Source: Hansschlegelia quercus (GTDB taxonomy: Bacteria > Pseudomonadota > Alphaproteobacteria > Rhizobiales > Methylopilaceae). Taken from it: DNA of 64,000 bases. Location: the NCBI RefSeq assembly GCF_004310425.1, contig NZ_SIUB01000002.1, positions 310,001 through 374,000 on the forward strand, read 5' to 3'. Shown here one piece after another: positions 9,063 to 16,777 of the stretch (its first letter is position 1; each line of letters starts with the position of its first letter). The translations under genes were made by a program, and so were the position numbers. The notes below the pieces were generated by a model. That model worked only from the letters and a program-made list of their open reading frames with translations, was not told the DNA's origin and did no database searches.

Positions 9063-9827
9063 TCATTCTGAAGCAGCGGGCTTCAGATGGCGGTCGTGCT
9101 CCGCCGCATAGAGCGCGCTCCGCGCCCCGCCTGCGCCGGCAAGCGCCCATCCCACGATCACCAGCGCCGTCCGCTCGACGCCGAGCGGCGCCGCGTCCTC
9201 CACGATGCGTCCCAGCGTCGAGACGACGATAGCCTCGTCCGGCCATGTCGCCCGCGCGACGAACGCGGCGGGGCAATCAGCGCCGTAGAGCGGCGTCAGC
9301 TCGTCTGTGATCCGCGCGAGCTGCTTGGCCGCGAGGTGCAGGACGAGCGTGCCGCGAGAGGCCGCTACAGCCGCGAGCGTCTCCGCCTCCGGCATCCTGG
9401 AGGCGCGGCCGGAAAGGCGGCTGAGCGTCACCGTCTGCGCGACCTCCGGAACCGTGAGCTCGACGCCAAGCCGCGCGGCGGCGGCGGCGAAGGCGGGGAC
9501 GCCGGGCGTGATCTCGTAAGGAATGTTCCGTTCGCGCAGCGTGGCGAACTGCTCGGCCGTAGCGCCGTAGAGCGAGGGGTCGCCGGAATGGACTCGGGCA
9601 ACGTCCTCGCCTCGCGCATGCGCCGCCTGCATCTCCCCGACGATCTCGTCGAGCGCAAGCGACGCCGTGTCGATCACGCGCGCCCCCGCCGGCGCGTAGG
9701 CCACGACCGCGGCGGGCACGAGCGACCCAGCGTAGAGGCAGACGGGGCAGCGGGCGATCAGGTCGCGGCCGCGCACGGTGATGAGGTCGGGGTCTCCCGG
9801 CCCCGCGCCGATAAAGTGAACGGTCAT
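9063..9827 (-). CDS. cobM: Precorrin-4 C11-methyltransferase
   Basis: This 254-residue tetrapyrrole methylase opens MTVHFIGAGPGDPDLITVRG, the SAM-binding signature, followed by CPVCLYAGSLVP, typical of CobM/CbiF. ARVHSGDPSLYGATAEQ and PYEITPGVPAFAAAAARLGV are conserved active-site stretches. It methylates precorrin-4 at C11. The frame is open upstream over cobL, but the ATG at 9827 overlaps the cobL stop by 4 bases and gives the correct length. It is the last gene of the minus-strand cobK-cobL-cobM set. Confidence 0.95.
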   Translation of the reverse strand: MTVHFIGAGPGDPDLITVRGRDLIARCPVCLYAGSLVPAAVVAYAPAGARVIDTASLALDEIVGEMQAAHARGEDVARVHSGDPSLYGATAEQFATLRERNIPYEITPGVPAFAAAAARLGVELTVPEVAQTVTLSRLSGRASRMPEAETLAAVAASRGTLVLHLAAKQLARITDELTPLYGADCPAAFVARATWPDEAIVVSTLGRIVEDAAPLGVERTALVIVGWALAGAGGARSALYAAEHDRHLKPAASE

Positions 9828-11077
9828 CGCATGGGCTTCGTCACGGCGTATTGCGTCACCGGCATCGCCGGGCGCCATCCCGTCATGCGGCCAACGGCGT
9901 CGGCGTAGGACGCCTCGATCCGCACGAGATCGCCGCCCCACTCGGTCCGCGCGGCGAACAGGCGGGCCTCGGTCTCGATCGTCACCGCGTTCGCGACAAG
10001 GCGACCTCCGGGCTTCAGTGCAGCCCAGCAGGCCTCCATAACTCCGAGAACGGAGGCGCCGCCGCCGAGAAACACGGCGTCGGGCGCGGGCAGGCCATTG
10101 AGACCTTCCGGCGCGCGCGCCTCTCGGATGTCGAGCGTAGGCACGCCCAGCCACGCCGCGTTTTCTCGGGCGCGCGCCGCACGATCGGGGCGCGGCTCCA
10201 GCCCGATCGCCCGTCCGCCGCCGGCGCGCAGCCATTCAATGCCGATCGAGCCCGAGCCGGCGCCGACATCCCACAGCAGCGCGCCCGGCATCGGCGCGAG
10301 GCGAGCGAGCGTGACGGCGCGGATCTCGCGGCGGGTGATCTGGCCGTCATTTTCGAACGCGTCGTCCGGAAGACCCGGCGCGCGCGGGAGCGGCCGCCCG
10401 TCCGGCCCAGCGACAGCCTCGATCGCGACCGTGTTGAGCGCGTCGAAACGGCGATCGCCCAAGGAGGAGGCGGTCAGCGAGAAAGCGTTCGCGGCCGAGG
10501 AGCCGAGCCGTTCGAGCACCGTCATCCGGCTCTCGCCGTAGCCGTGAGCGACGAGCAAGCGGGCGGCCGCTGCGGGCGTCCCGCCGTCAGCGGAAAACAG
10601 CACGATCCGCGCGCCGTCGAACAGCTCCAGCGCGAGCCCCTCGACCGGCCGGCCGCAGGCGGAGACCAGCCGGGTCGCAGCTTGCGGCCAAACCATCGCC
10701 GCGCAAGCGAGCGGAAACGCTGAGACTGCCGGTATGACGCGCATTTCGGCCGCTTCGACGTGGGCTAGGAAGGTCGTGGCAACGCCGTAGAGCAGCGGGT
10801 CGCCGCTTGCCAGCACGACGACGCGCCGGCCGCGCCACCCGGCGACGGTCTCGACGAAGGGCAGCATCGGGGAAGGCCAGACATGGCGCGTCGCGCGCGG
10901 CGCAAGCGCCTCGCCGACCAGCGCCAGATGACGCGCCCCGCCGACGAGCATCTCCGCCGCCTCGAGCGTGGCCAACGCCTCTAGCCCGAGCGAGGACGCG
11001 CCGTCCTCGCCGAGGCCGACCACCGTCAGCCAGCGACGATCCGGGTCAGGCTGCGGCTGGAGAGCTGCGGACGGCAT
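9824..11077 (-). CDS. cobL: Precorrin-6Y C5,15-methyltransferase (decarboxylating)
   Basis: This 417-residue two-domain enzyme methylates C5 and C15 and decarboxylates the C12 acetate side chain. The N-terminal CbiE-like half (residues about 15-215) has WLTVVGLGEDGASSLG and VVVLASGDPLLYGVATTF. The C-terminal CbiT-like half has ALLWDVGAGSGSIGIEWLRA (SAM motif I) and PDAVFLGGGASV. CbiE and CbiT are separate in anaerobic pathways; the fusion fits the aerobic route. The gene sits 30 bases after cobK and overlaps cobM by 4 bases. Confidence 0.95.
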   Translation of the reverse strand: MPSAALQPQPDPDRRWLTVVGLGEDGASSLGLEALATLEAAEMLVGGARHLALVGEALAPRATRHVWPSPMLPFVETVAGWRGRRVVVLASGDPLLYGVATTFLAHVEAAEMRVIPAVSAFPLACAAMVWPQAATRLVSACGRPVEGLALELFDGARIVLFSADGGTPAAAARLLVAHGYGESRMTVLERLGSSAANAFSLTASSLGDRRFDALNTVAIEAVAGPDGRPLPRAPGLPDDAFENDGQITRREIRAVTLARLAPMPGALLWDVGAGSGSIGIEWLRAGGGRAIGLEPRPDRAARARENAAWLGVPTLDIREARAPEGLNGLPAPDAVFLGGGASVLGVMEACWAALKPGGRLVANAVTIETEARLFAARTEWGGDLVRIEASYADAVGRMTGWRPAMPVTQYAVTKPMR

Positions 11078-11107
11078 GACGGCTCCGGGTTCAGCAAAGC
11101 CCGTCCC

Positions 11108-11938
11108 TTAGCACGCCCCAGCTTCAGCGAGCATTCTGCCGACCTCCGCCACCGCCAGGTCGACGTCGGCGACGGTCGGGCTGTCGGGCGCGACCGGGCG
11201 GTCGACGATGACGACCGGGATGCCGCGCTCGCGCGCGACGATCAGCTTGGCTTCCGCGGCATGCGATCCACTGTTCTTCGCGACGAGGCATGTGACGTTG
11301 CGCTCGGCAAACAGCGCGCGCTCCGCCTCCAGCGCGAACGGCCCGCGCTGGGCGAGGAAGGTCGCCCGCTTGTGGCGGAACGGCCTCTCCGGGGGATCTA
11401 TGACGCGGATCAGGAGCTCAAGGTCCTTCCGCTTCTCGAAGGCCTTGATGTGCTGGCGTCCGATCGTCAGCAGGCAGACGCCGGCGGTGGCGGGCGTCGC
11501 GGCGGCGGCCGCCGCGACATCGGAGACGATTCGCCAGTCGTCGCCCGGCTCGCGCCGCCATTGCGGACGGTCGATGTGGACGATCGGCGTGCCGGTATCT
11601 GCGCAGGCGATCCCGGCATTGGCCTTCATCTTCGAGGCGAACGGATGCAGCGCGTCGACCACCGCCGCTATGTTCTCGACCGCGAGATACGCGCCGAGGC
11701 CCTTCGCCCCGCCGAAGCTTCCGACGCGCTCCTCACCAACGGCGCTGCGACGCGTTTTGGTTCTGCCGGCGAAGGAGGAGATCACCTCGTAGCCTGCTGC
11801 GGTCAGGGCTTCCGCCGCGGCGAAGCCTTCCGTCGAGCCGCCCAGAACCAGAATACGCGGCCGCCCCGGCTCCGGCCGAGATTGTGCGACGGCTGCGAAA
11901 TCTGCATGGTCCGCCGCATGTCGCCCGTGTTGCCCCAT
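11108..11938 (-). CDS. cobK: Precorrin-6A reductase
   Basis: This 276-residue NADPH-dependent enzyme reduces precorrin-6A to precorrin-6B. RILVLGGSTEGFAAAEAL is the nucleotide-binding start of the CobK/CbiJ family; VDALHPFASKMKANAGIACA, GVCLLTIGRQHIKAFE and CLVAKNSGSHAAEAKLIVAR are further conserved blocks (the last substituting NSGS for the common NSGG). The only in-frame ATG near the domain start is at 11938, giving about 27 extra residues before the fold. The upstream part of the open frame is antisense to cobA and is not real. Its start lies 51 bases from the divergent cobA start, so one short region must hold both promoters. Confidence 0.92.
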   Translation of the reverse strand: MGQHGRHAADHADFAAVAQSRPEPGRPRILVLGGSTEGFAAAEALTAAGYEVISSFAGRTKTRRSAVGEERVGSFGGAKGLGAYLAVENIAAVVDALHPFASKMKANAGIACADTGTPIVHIDRPQWRREPGDDWRIVSDVAAAAAATPATAGVCLLTIGRQHIKAFEKRKDLELLIRVIDPPERPFRHKRATFLAQRGPFALEAERALFAERNVTCLVAKNSGSHAAEAKLIVARERGIPVVIVDRPVAPDSPTVADVDLAVAEVGRMLAEAGAC

Positions 11939-11989
11939 GGAACTCTCCCCCCGTATCCCGTCGTCCTGCCGTCCGCTATCGCGGGCGCC

Positions 11990-12745
11990 ATGCCGCCTTT
12001 TCCCGCCGGTTGCGTCTGGCTCGTCGGCGCGGGTCCTGGCGATCTTGGTCTTCTCACGTTGCAGGCAGCCTGGGCCCTCGCTCAGGCCGAAGTCGTCTTC
12101 TTCGATGCGCTCGTGAATGAGGAGGTTTTGAGGCTCGCGAAAGGCGGCTGCGAGTTCGTCTTCGTCGGCAAGCGCGCGGGCTGCCCGTCGCCCAAGCAGT
12201 CGGAGATCACTGCGCGACTGATCGCGGCTGCGCAGGAGGGCAAAAGGGTCGTGCGCCTGAAGGGCGGCGACCCCTACGTCTTCGGGCGCGGCGCGGAAGA
12301 GGCGCAGGGGCTGGTCGCCGCCGGAACGCCGTTCCGCGTGGCCTCGGGCGTCACGGCGGGGATCGGCGGCTTGGCCGCCGCGGGCATCCCGGTCACGCAT
12401 CGCGACGTCAACCAGGCGGTCACCTTCATCACCGCTCACGACGCCTCCGGAAAGCTCTCGGAGCGGCTGGACTGGGCGGCGCTCTCGGCCGGGTCGCCGG
12501 TGCTGGTGGTCTATATGGGTTTCCGGTTGATGCGGGAGATCGCCGCGCGTCTGCTCGCCGCCGGGCGGCCCGAGGACGAGCCCTGCGCCGTCGTGAGCCA
12601 CGCGTCCACGCCGCGCCAAAAGGTCTTCGTGACCACGCTCGGCGCGCTGGTGGAAGGCGGAGGGACTGACGGCGCGGAATCGCCGGCGATCCTCGTCTTC
12701 GGCCGGGTCGTCGCGCTCGCGCCCGTGCTCAGCCCCGCCCGATGA
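11990..12745 (+). CDS. cobA: Uroporphyrinogen-III C-methyltransferase
   Basis: This 251-residue enzyme makes precorrin-2, the branch point to cobalamin and siroheme. VWLVGAGPGDLGLLTLQAAW is the SAM-binding start, and VVRLKGGDPYVFGRGAEEA with GVTAGIGGLAAAGIPVTHRD is diagnostic of SUMT proteins. It is a stand-alone SUMT, without the CysG N-terminal reductase domain. I prefer the ATG at 11990 (MPPFPAGCVW), which leaves an intergenic gap to cobK; an earlier ATG at 11918 would add 24 residues and overlap the divergent cobK start. It overlaps cobB by 4 bases. Confidence 0.93.
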   Translation: MPPFPAGCVWLVGAGPGDLGLLTLQAAWALAQAEVVFFDALVNEEVLRLAKGGCEFVFVGKRAGCPSPKQSEITARLIAAAQEGKRVVRLKGGDPYVFGRGAEEAQGLVAAGTPFRVASGVTAGIGGLAAAGIPVTHRDVNQAVTFITAHDASGKLSERLDWAALSAGSPVLVVYMGFRLMREIAARLLAAGRPEDEPCAVVSHASTPRQKVFVTTLGALVEGGGTDGAESPAILVFGRVVALAPVLSPAR

Positions 12746-14040
12746 CGCCCGCTTTCGTCGTCGCCGCGCCGTCGAGCGGTTCAGGCAAGACCATCGTCAC
12801 GCTCGGTCTGCTCCGAGCCTTCCGAAACGCCGGCGTCGTGGTCGCCTCCGCCAAGATCGGCCCAGACTACATCGACCCGCGCTTCCATGAGGCCGCGAGC
12901 GGGCGGCCGAGCCTCAACCTTGACGGCTGGGCGATGCGCCGCGCCCGCCTGCTTGCGCTCGCCCAGGAGGCGGGGAGGGGCGCCGAGCTCATGGTGGTCG
13001 AAGGCGTCATGGGCCTGTTCGACCATGCCGCCGAACCTGGGATCGAAGGCCATGGCGGCGCGGCCGATGTCGCCGCCACGCTTGGCGCGCCGGTCGTGCT
13101 GGTGCTCGACGCGTCGGGGATGGCTCAGTCGGCCGGCGCGATTGCGCGCGGGTTCGCAGGATTTCGAGAGGGCGTGACGGTCGCGGGCGTCATCCTCAAT
13201 CGCGTCGCAAGCCCACGTCACGAGGCGCTGCTGCGGCTCGGCTGCGATGCGGCTGGCGTTCCGGTCTTTGGCGCCCTGCCGCGGACGAATGAGCTCCGCA
13301 CGCCCTCGCGCCATCTCGGTCTGGTGCAAGCGGAAGAGTTGCCCGAGCTCCACGCGCTGATCGCCGACGCCGGCCGGCTCGTCGCGGCGCATGTCGACCT
13401 CGACCGGTTACGCGCGATCGCGCGGCCGGCGCCGACGTCGGGAGAGGCGCTTCCGCGTCCGACGATCCGCCCGTTCGGCCAGAAGATCGCGGTGGCGGCC
13501 GACGCCGCGTTCCGGTTCGCCTATCCGCATGTGCTCATGGGCTGGCGAAAGGCGGGCGCGGAGATCGCCCCGTTCTCTCCGCTCGCCGACGAGGCGCCAG
13601 CCTCCGATTCTGATGCGGTGTTCCTGCCGGGCGGCTATCCCGAGCTTCACGCCGGGCGACTCGCTGGCGCGTCACGTTTCGGCGCTGGGATGCGCGCGGC
13701 GCCCGGTCGTGGGGCTGCAGTCTATGGCGAGTGCGGGGGCTACATGACGCTCGGCGAAGGCCTCGTCGACGCCGAAGGCGCGCGCCACGCGATGCTTGGG
13801 CTGCTCGGCCTGGAAACCTCCTTCTCCGCCCGAAAACTCCATCTCGGCTATCGCCACGCCACGCTTGCGGCGTCTGGACCGCTTGGGGACGCGGGCGCGG
13901 CGTTCCGGGCGCACGAGTTCCATTACGCGACAACGGCGTCTGAGGCCGGCGATCCGCTGTTTGAGGTCGGCGGGGCGTCGGTCGGCTTGCGGCGCGGAAG
14001 CGTCTGCGGCTCGTTCCTGCACATGATCGACGGGTCTTGA
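12742..14040 (+). CDS. cobB: Cobyrinate / hydrogenobyrinate a,c-diamide synthase
   Basis: This 432-residue glutamine amidotransferase amidates the a and c side chains of the corrin ring. FVVAAPSSGSGKTIVTLGLL is the P-loop; KIGPDYIDPRFHEAASGRPS and VVEGVMGLFDH are typical of CobB/CbiA. The C-terminal type 1 amidotransferase domain has FLPGGYPELHA and the nucleophile cysteine in YGECGGYMTLGEGL, with AHEFHY near the end. Given the aerobic gene set, the substrate is most likely hydrogenobyrinic acid. Coupled to cobA by a 4-base overlap. Confidence 0.95.
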   Translation: MTPAFVVAAPSSGSGKTIVTLGLLRAFRNAGVVVASAKIGPDYIDPRFHEAASGRPSLNLDGWAMRRARLLALAQEAGRGAELMVVEGVMGLFDHAAEPGIEGHGGAADVAATLGAPVVLVLDASGMAQSAGAIARGFAGFREGVTVAGVILNRVASPRHEALLRLGCDAAGVPVFGALPRTNELRTPSRHLGLVQAEELPELHALIADAGRLVAAHVDLDRLRAIARPAPTSGEALPRPTIRPFGQKIAVAADAAFRFAYPHVLMGWRKAGAEIAPFSPLADEAPASDSDAVFLPGGYPELHAGRLAGASRFGAGMRAAPGRGAAVYGECGGYMTLGEGLVDAEGARHAMLGLLGLETSFSARKLHLGYRHATLAASGPLGDAGAAFRAHEFHYATTASEAGDPLFEVGGASVGLRRGSVCGSFLHMIDGS

Positions 14041-14089
14041 GCCCTAGACGCGCTTGCGCCCGCCGCCGCAACTCGTCCATGGTCCGCGA

Positions 14090-15097
14090 ATGTCCGTGCG
14101 CGCGTTCATCTGCGGCTGCGAAGGCCTTCAGCTCACTCAGCGAGAGCGTGATTTCCTGCGCGAGGCGCAGCCCTGGGGGCTGATCCTGTTCGGACGCAAC
14201 ATCGCGTCGCTTGAGCAGGTGTCCGCGCTCTGCGCCTCCTTCCGCCAGGCGGTCGGCCGCATGGACGCTCACGTGCTGATCGATCAGGAAGGCGGCCGTG
14301 TGCAGCGGCTGAAGCCGCCTCTGGCGCTCGGCCATCCTCCTGCGGCGCGCTATGGCGAGCGCTACGACACCGATCCGGAAGCTGCGGTCGAGGCGGCGCG
14401 GGCAGGCGCCCAGCTGATCGCGGCGGAGCTTGCGGCGCTCGGGATCACGATCGATTGCCTGCCCGTGCTCGACCTTCCCGCCGATGGCATGACCGACGCG
14501 ATCGGCGACCGCGCCTATGCGCGCACCGTCGAGGGGGTCGCGGCGCTCGGCGGCGCGGTCGTCTCGGGCATGCTCGCCGGCGGGGTGCTGCCAGTCGTCA
14601 AACACATCCCCGGACACGGACGCGCGACCGTCGATAGCCATTATCACCTTCCGCGCGTGACGGCCGATCGCGCGACGCTGGAGGCGTCCGACTTCAAGAC
14701 ATTTCAGGCGCTGGCCGACGCGCCATTGGGCATGACCGGGCACATCGTGTTCGAGGCGATCGACCCCGAACGACCGGCGACGCTGTCGCCCGTCGTCATC
14801 TCCGAGATCGTGCGCGGGCTGATCGGCTTCGAAGGCCTGCTGATGTCCGACGACCTCTCGATGAAGGCGCTGTCGGGCAGCGTCGGCGTTTCGGCCTCGC
14901 GGGCGCTTCGCGCGGGCTGCGACATCGCCTTGCATTGCAACGGCGCGATGGACGAGATGCTCGAAGTCGCGGCGGCGTCGCCGCTTCTCGAAGGACGCGC
15001 AGCGGAACGCGCGGCGGCGGCGTCCGCGATGCTCTTGCCGGCCGGCGCGGTCGATATCGCGGCGCTCCGCGAAAAGCGTGACAGCCTGCTCGCCTGA
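14090..15097 (+). CDS. nagZ: Beta-N-acetylhexosaminidase (family GH3)
   Basis: This 335-residue cytoplasmic enzyme removes N-acetylglucosamine from anhydro-muropeptides during peptidoglycan recycling. The NagZ signature KHIPGHGRATVDSHYHLP carries the His-Asp catalytic pair of the mobile loop, and LLMSDDLSMKAL carries the nucleophile aspartate. IDQEGGRVQRLKPP is the family substrate-binding motif. No signal peptide is seen, as expected. I take the ATG at 14090 (MSVRAFICGC) rather than the TTG 36 bases earlier. It directly precedes scpA, the usual nagZ-scpA-scpB arrangement of alphaproteobacteria. Confidence 0.93.
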   Translation: MSVRAFICGCEGLQLTQRERDFLREAQPWGLILFGRNIASLEQVSALCASFRQAVGRMDAHVLIDQEGGRVQRLKPPLALGHPPAARYGERYDTDPEAAVEAARAGAQLIAAELAALGITIDCLPVLDLPADGMTDAIGDRAYARTVEGVAALGGAVVSGMLAGGVLPVVKHIPGHGRATVDSHYHLPRVTADRATLEASDFKTFQALADAPLGMTGHIVFEAIDPERPATLSPVVISEIVRGLIGFEGLLMSDDLSMKALSGSVGVSASRALRAGCDIALHCNGAMDEMLEVAAASPLLEGRAAERAAAASAMLLPAGAVDIAALREKRDSLLA

Positions 15098-15126
15098 CTC
15101 GACTTTCCCGCGGAGGCGACCCGCCC

Positions 15127-15939
15127 TTGGCCGAGCGTGACGAGACGGCTTTCGAGGCCGACCAGCGGGAGAGGCCGGACGGCCCCGCCTTCGTCGTCGA
15201 CGTCGACGGCTTCGAGGGGCCGCTCGATCTGCTGCTCGACCTCGCCCGCCGTCAGAAGGTCGATCTCGCGCGGATCTCGATCCTGGATCTCGCCGAGCAG
15301 TATCTCGCCTTCGTAGAAGCCGCCCGCGCCGAACGCCTCGATCTCGCCGCCGACTATCTCGTCATGGCGGCATGGCTCGCTTACCTCAAATCCCGGCTGC
15401 TCGCGCCCGACCCTGTCTCGGACGACGACGAAACACCGCCGGAAATAGTCGCAGCTGCGCTCGCCTTCCGCCTGCGCCGGCTGGAGGCCATGCGCCGCGC
15501 CGGCACCGCGCTGCTCGACCGGCCTTTGTTGGAGCGCGACGTGTTCGCCCGAGGCGAACGAGCCGAGGAGGCGACACCGGGCGCGCCGATCTGGACCGCC
15601 ACTCTCTACGACCTACTGACAGCCTACGCCCGCCAGCGCACGCGCAACCTCGTCACCTCCCATACCGTCGCGCGCCGGCCGACATGGACGCTCGCCGAGG
15701 CGCGCGAGGCGCTGGAGCGGCTCGTCGGAAGGTCCGCGAACTGGTCCCGGCTCGACGCGCTGCTGCTGCGCTACATGACGCCCGAAATGCGCGCCTCGGT
15801 GCTCGCCGCAGGCTTCGGCGCCTCGCTGGAGCTTGCGCGTGAGGGCAGGGTAGAGCTTCGTCAGGACCGGCTGTTCGGGCCGTTGTTCGTCCGCTCCGGC
15901 GCGCCGCTTGCGCTCGCCTCATCGACGGACGAGCGATGA
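15127..15939 (+). CDS. scpA: Segregation and condensation protein A
   Basis: This 270-residue kleisin subunit works with ScpB and SMC in chromosome condensation. The N-terminal motif VDGFEGPLDLLLDLARRQKV and the helical AADYLVMAAWLAYLKSRLLAP are the ScpA hallmarks; the C-terminal winged-helix part ends in EGRVELRQDRLFGPLFVRSG. The start is a TTG at 15127 with GGAG about 11 bases upstream; no ATG is available before the conserved domain. The stop overlaps the scpB start by 4 bases. Confidence 0.93.
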   Translation: MAERDETAFEADQRERPDGPAFVVDVDGFEGPLDLLLDLARRQKVDLARISILDLAEQYLAFVEAARAERLDLAADYLVMAAWLAYLKSRLLAPDPVSDDDETPPEIVAAALAFRLRRLEAMRRAGTALLDRPLLERDVFARGERAEEATPGAPIWTATLYDLLTAYARQRTRNLVTSHTVARRPTWTLAEAREALERLVGRSANWSRLDALLLRYMTPEMRASVLAAGFGASLELAREGRVELRQDRLFGPLFVRSGAPLALASSTDER

Positions 15940-16634
15940 GCTTCGAGCAGCCGACCTTTGCGATCCCGGGTCTCGACGGACGGCTGACCGAGGACGAACG
16001 TGCGCGGGTCGATCCGCTGCATGTGCGGATCGTCGAGGCGCTGCTGTTTGCGGCGCCGGAGCCGGTCGAGGAAAGGGCGCTGGCGGGCCGCCTTCCCGAG
16101 GGCGCCGACCTCCGTCTCGTCCTGCGCGCGCTCGCCGAGGATTACGCGGTCCGCGGCGTGAACCTCCGGCACGTCGGCGCAGCCTGGGCCTTCCGCACGG
16201 CGCCCGATCTCGCCGCCTCGGTCGCGGACGGAGCGCGCGAGATCCGGAAGCTTTCTCGCGCGGCGATCGAGACGCTGGCGATCATCGCCTATCATCAGCC
16301 GGCGACCCGCGCCGAGATCGAGGAGATCCGCGGCGTCGCGACCTCGCGCGGCACGCTGGAGACGCTGCTGGAGGCGGGCTTCATCAAGCTCCGTGGCCGC
16401 AGGCGCGCGCCGGGCCGGCCGGTGACTTTCGGCACCACGCCCGGCTTCCTTGACCATTTCGGTCTGGAGCAGGTTTCCGACCTGCCGGGCCTTGCCGAGC
16501 TCAAGGCCGCTGGCCTGCTCGACGCCCGCCTGCCCCCGGGCCTGGACATGGCCCCGCCGTCGGATGACGACTCGCTCGGTGAGGACGAGGAGCCGCTGGG
16601 GGATGGCGATCCGTTCGGGCGGGAGGAGGAGTAA
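15936..16634 (+). CDS. scpB: Segregation and condensation protein B
   Basis: This 232-residue protein has tandem winged-helix domains: RIVEALLFAAPEPVEERALA, then LSRAAIETLAIIAYHQPATR followed by IEEIRGVATSRGTLETLLEA, the conserved ScpB core. The last 50 residues are acidic and low in complexity (DDDSLGEDEEPLGDG). It binds ScpA, and the 4-base overlap of the two genes supports stoichiometric expression. It ends just before a family B repeat that separates it from the convergent slt gene. Confidence 0.94.
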   Translation: MSFEQPTFAIPGLDGRLTEDERARVDPLHVRIVEALLFAAPEPVEERALAGRLPEGADLRLVLRALAEDYAVRGVNLRHVGAAWAFRTAPDLAASVADGAREIRKLSRAAIETLAIIAYHQPATRAEIEEIRGVATSRGTLETLLEAGFIKLRGRRRAPGRPVTFGTTPGFLDHFGLEQVSDLPGLAELKAAGLLDARLPPGLDMAPPSDDDSLGEDEEPLGDGDPFGREEE

Positions 16635-16652
16635 GGCTGTACGGCGACGGCT

Positions 16653-16760
16653 TGCGTGCTTTGAGACGCGCCTTTGGCGCTCCTCAGCATACGGAGATCG
16701 GAAAGGCCTCACCGATCCTCATGCTGAGGAGCCTGCGGAGCAGGCGTCTCGACGCACGCA
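16653..16760. repeat. Dispersed palindromic repeat, family B copy 2 (long form)
   Basis: A 108-base inverted repeat: the left arm starts TGCGTGCTTTGAGACGCG and goes on to CTCCTCAGCAT; the right arm is its complement (ATGCTGAGGAG...GTCTCGACGCACGCA). It occupies nearly all the space between the convergent scpB and slt genes and could fold into a long hairpin in either transcript. Confidence 0.8.
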
Positions 16761-16777
16761 GCATCTGGACGTGCGGC

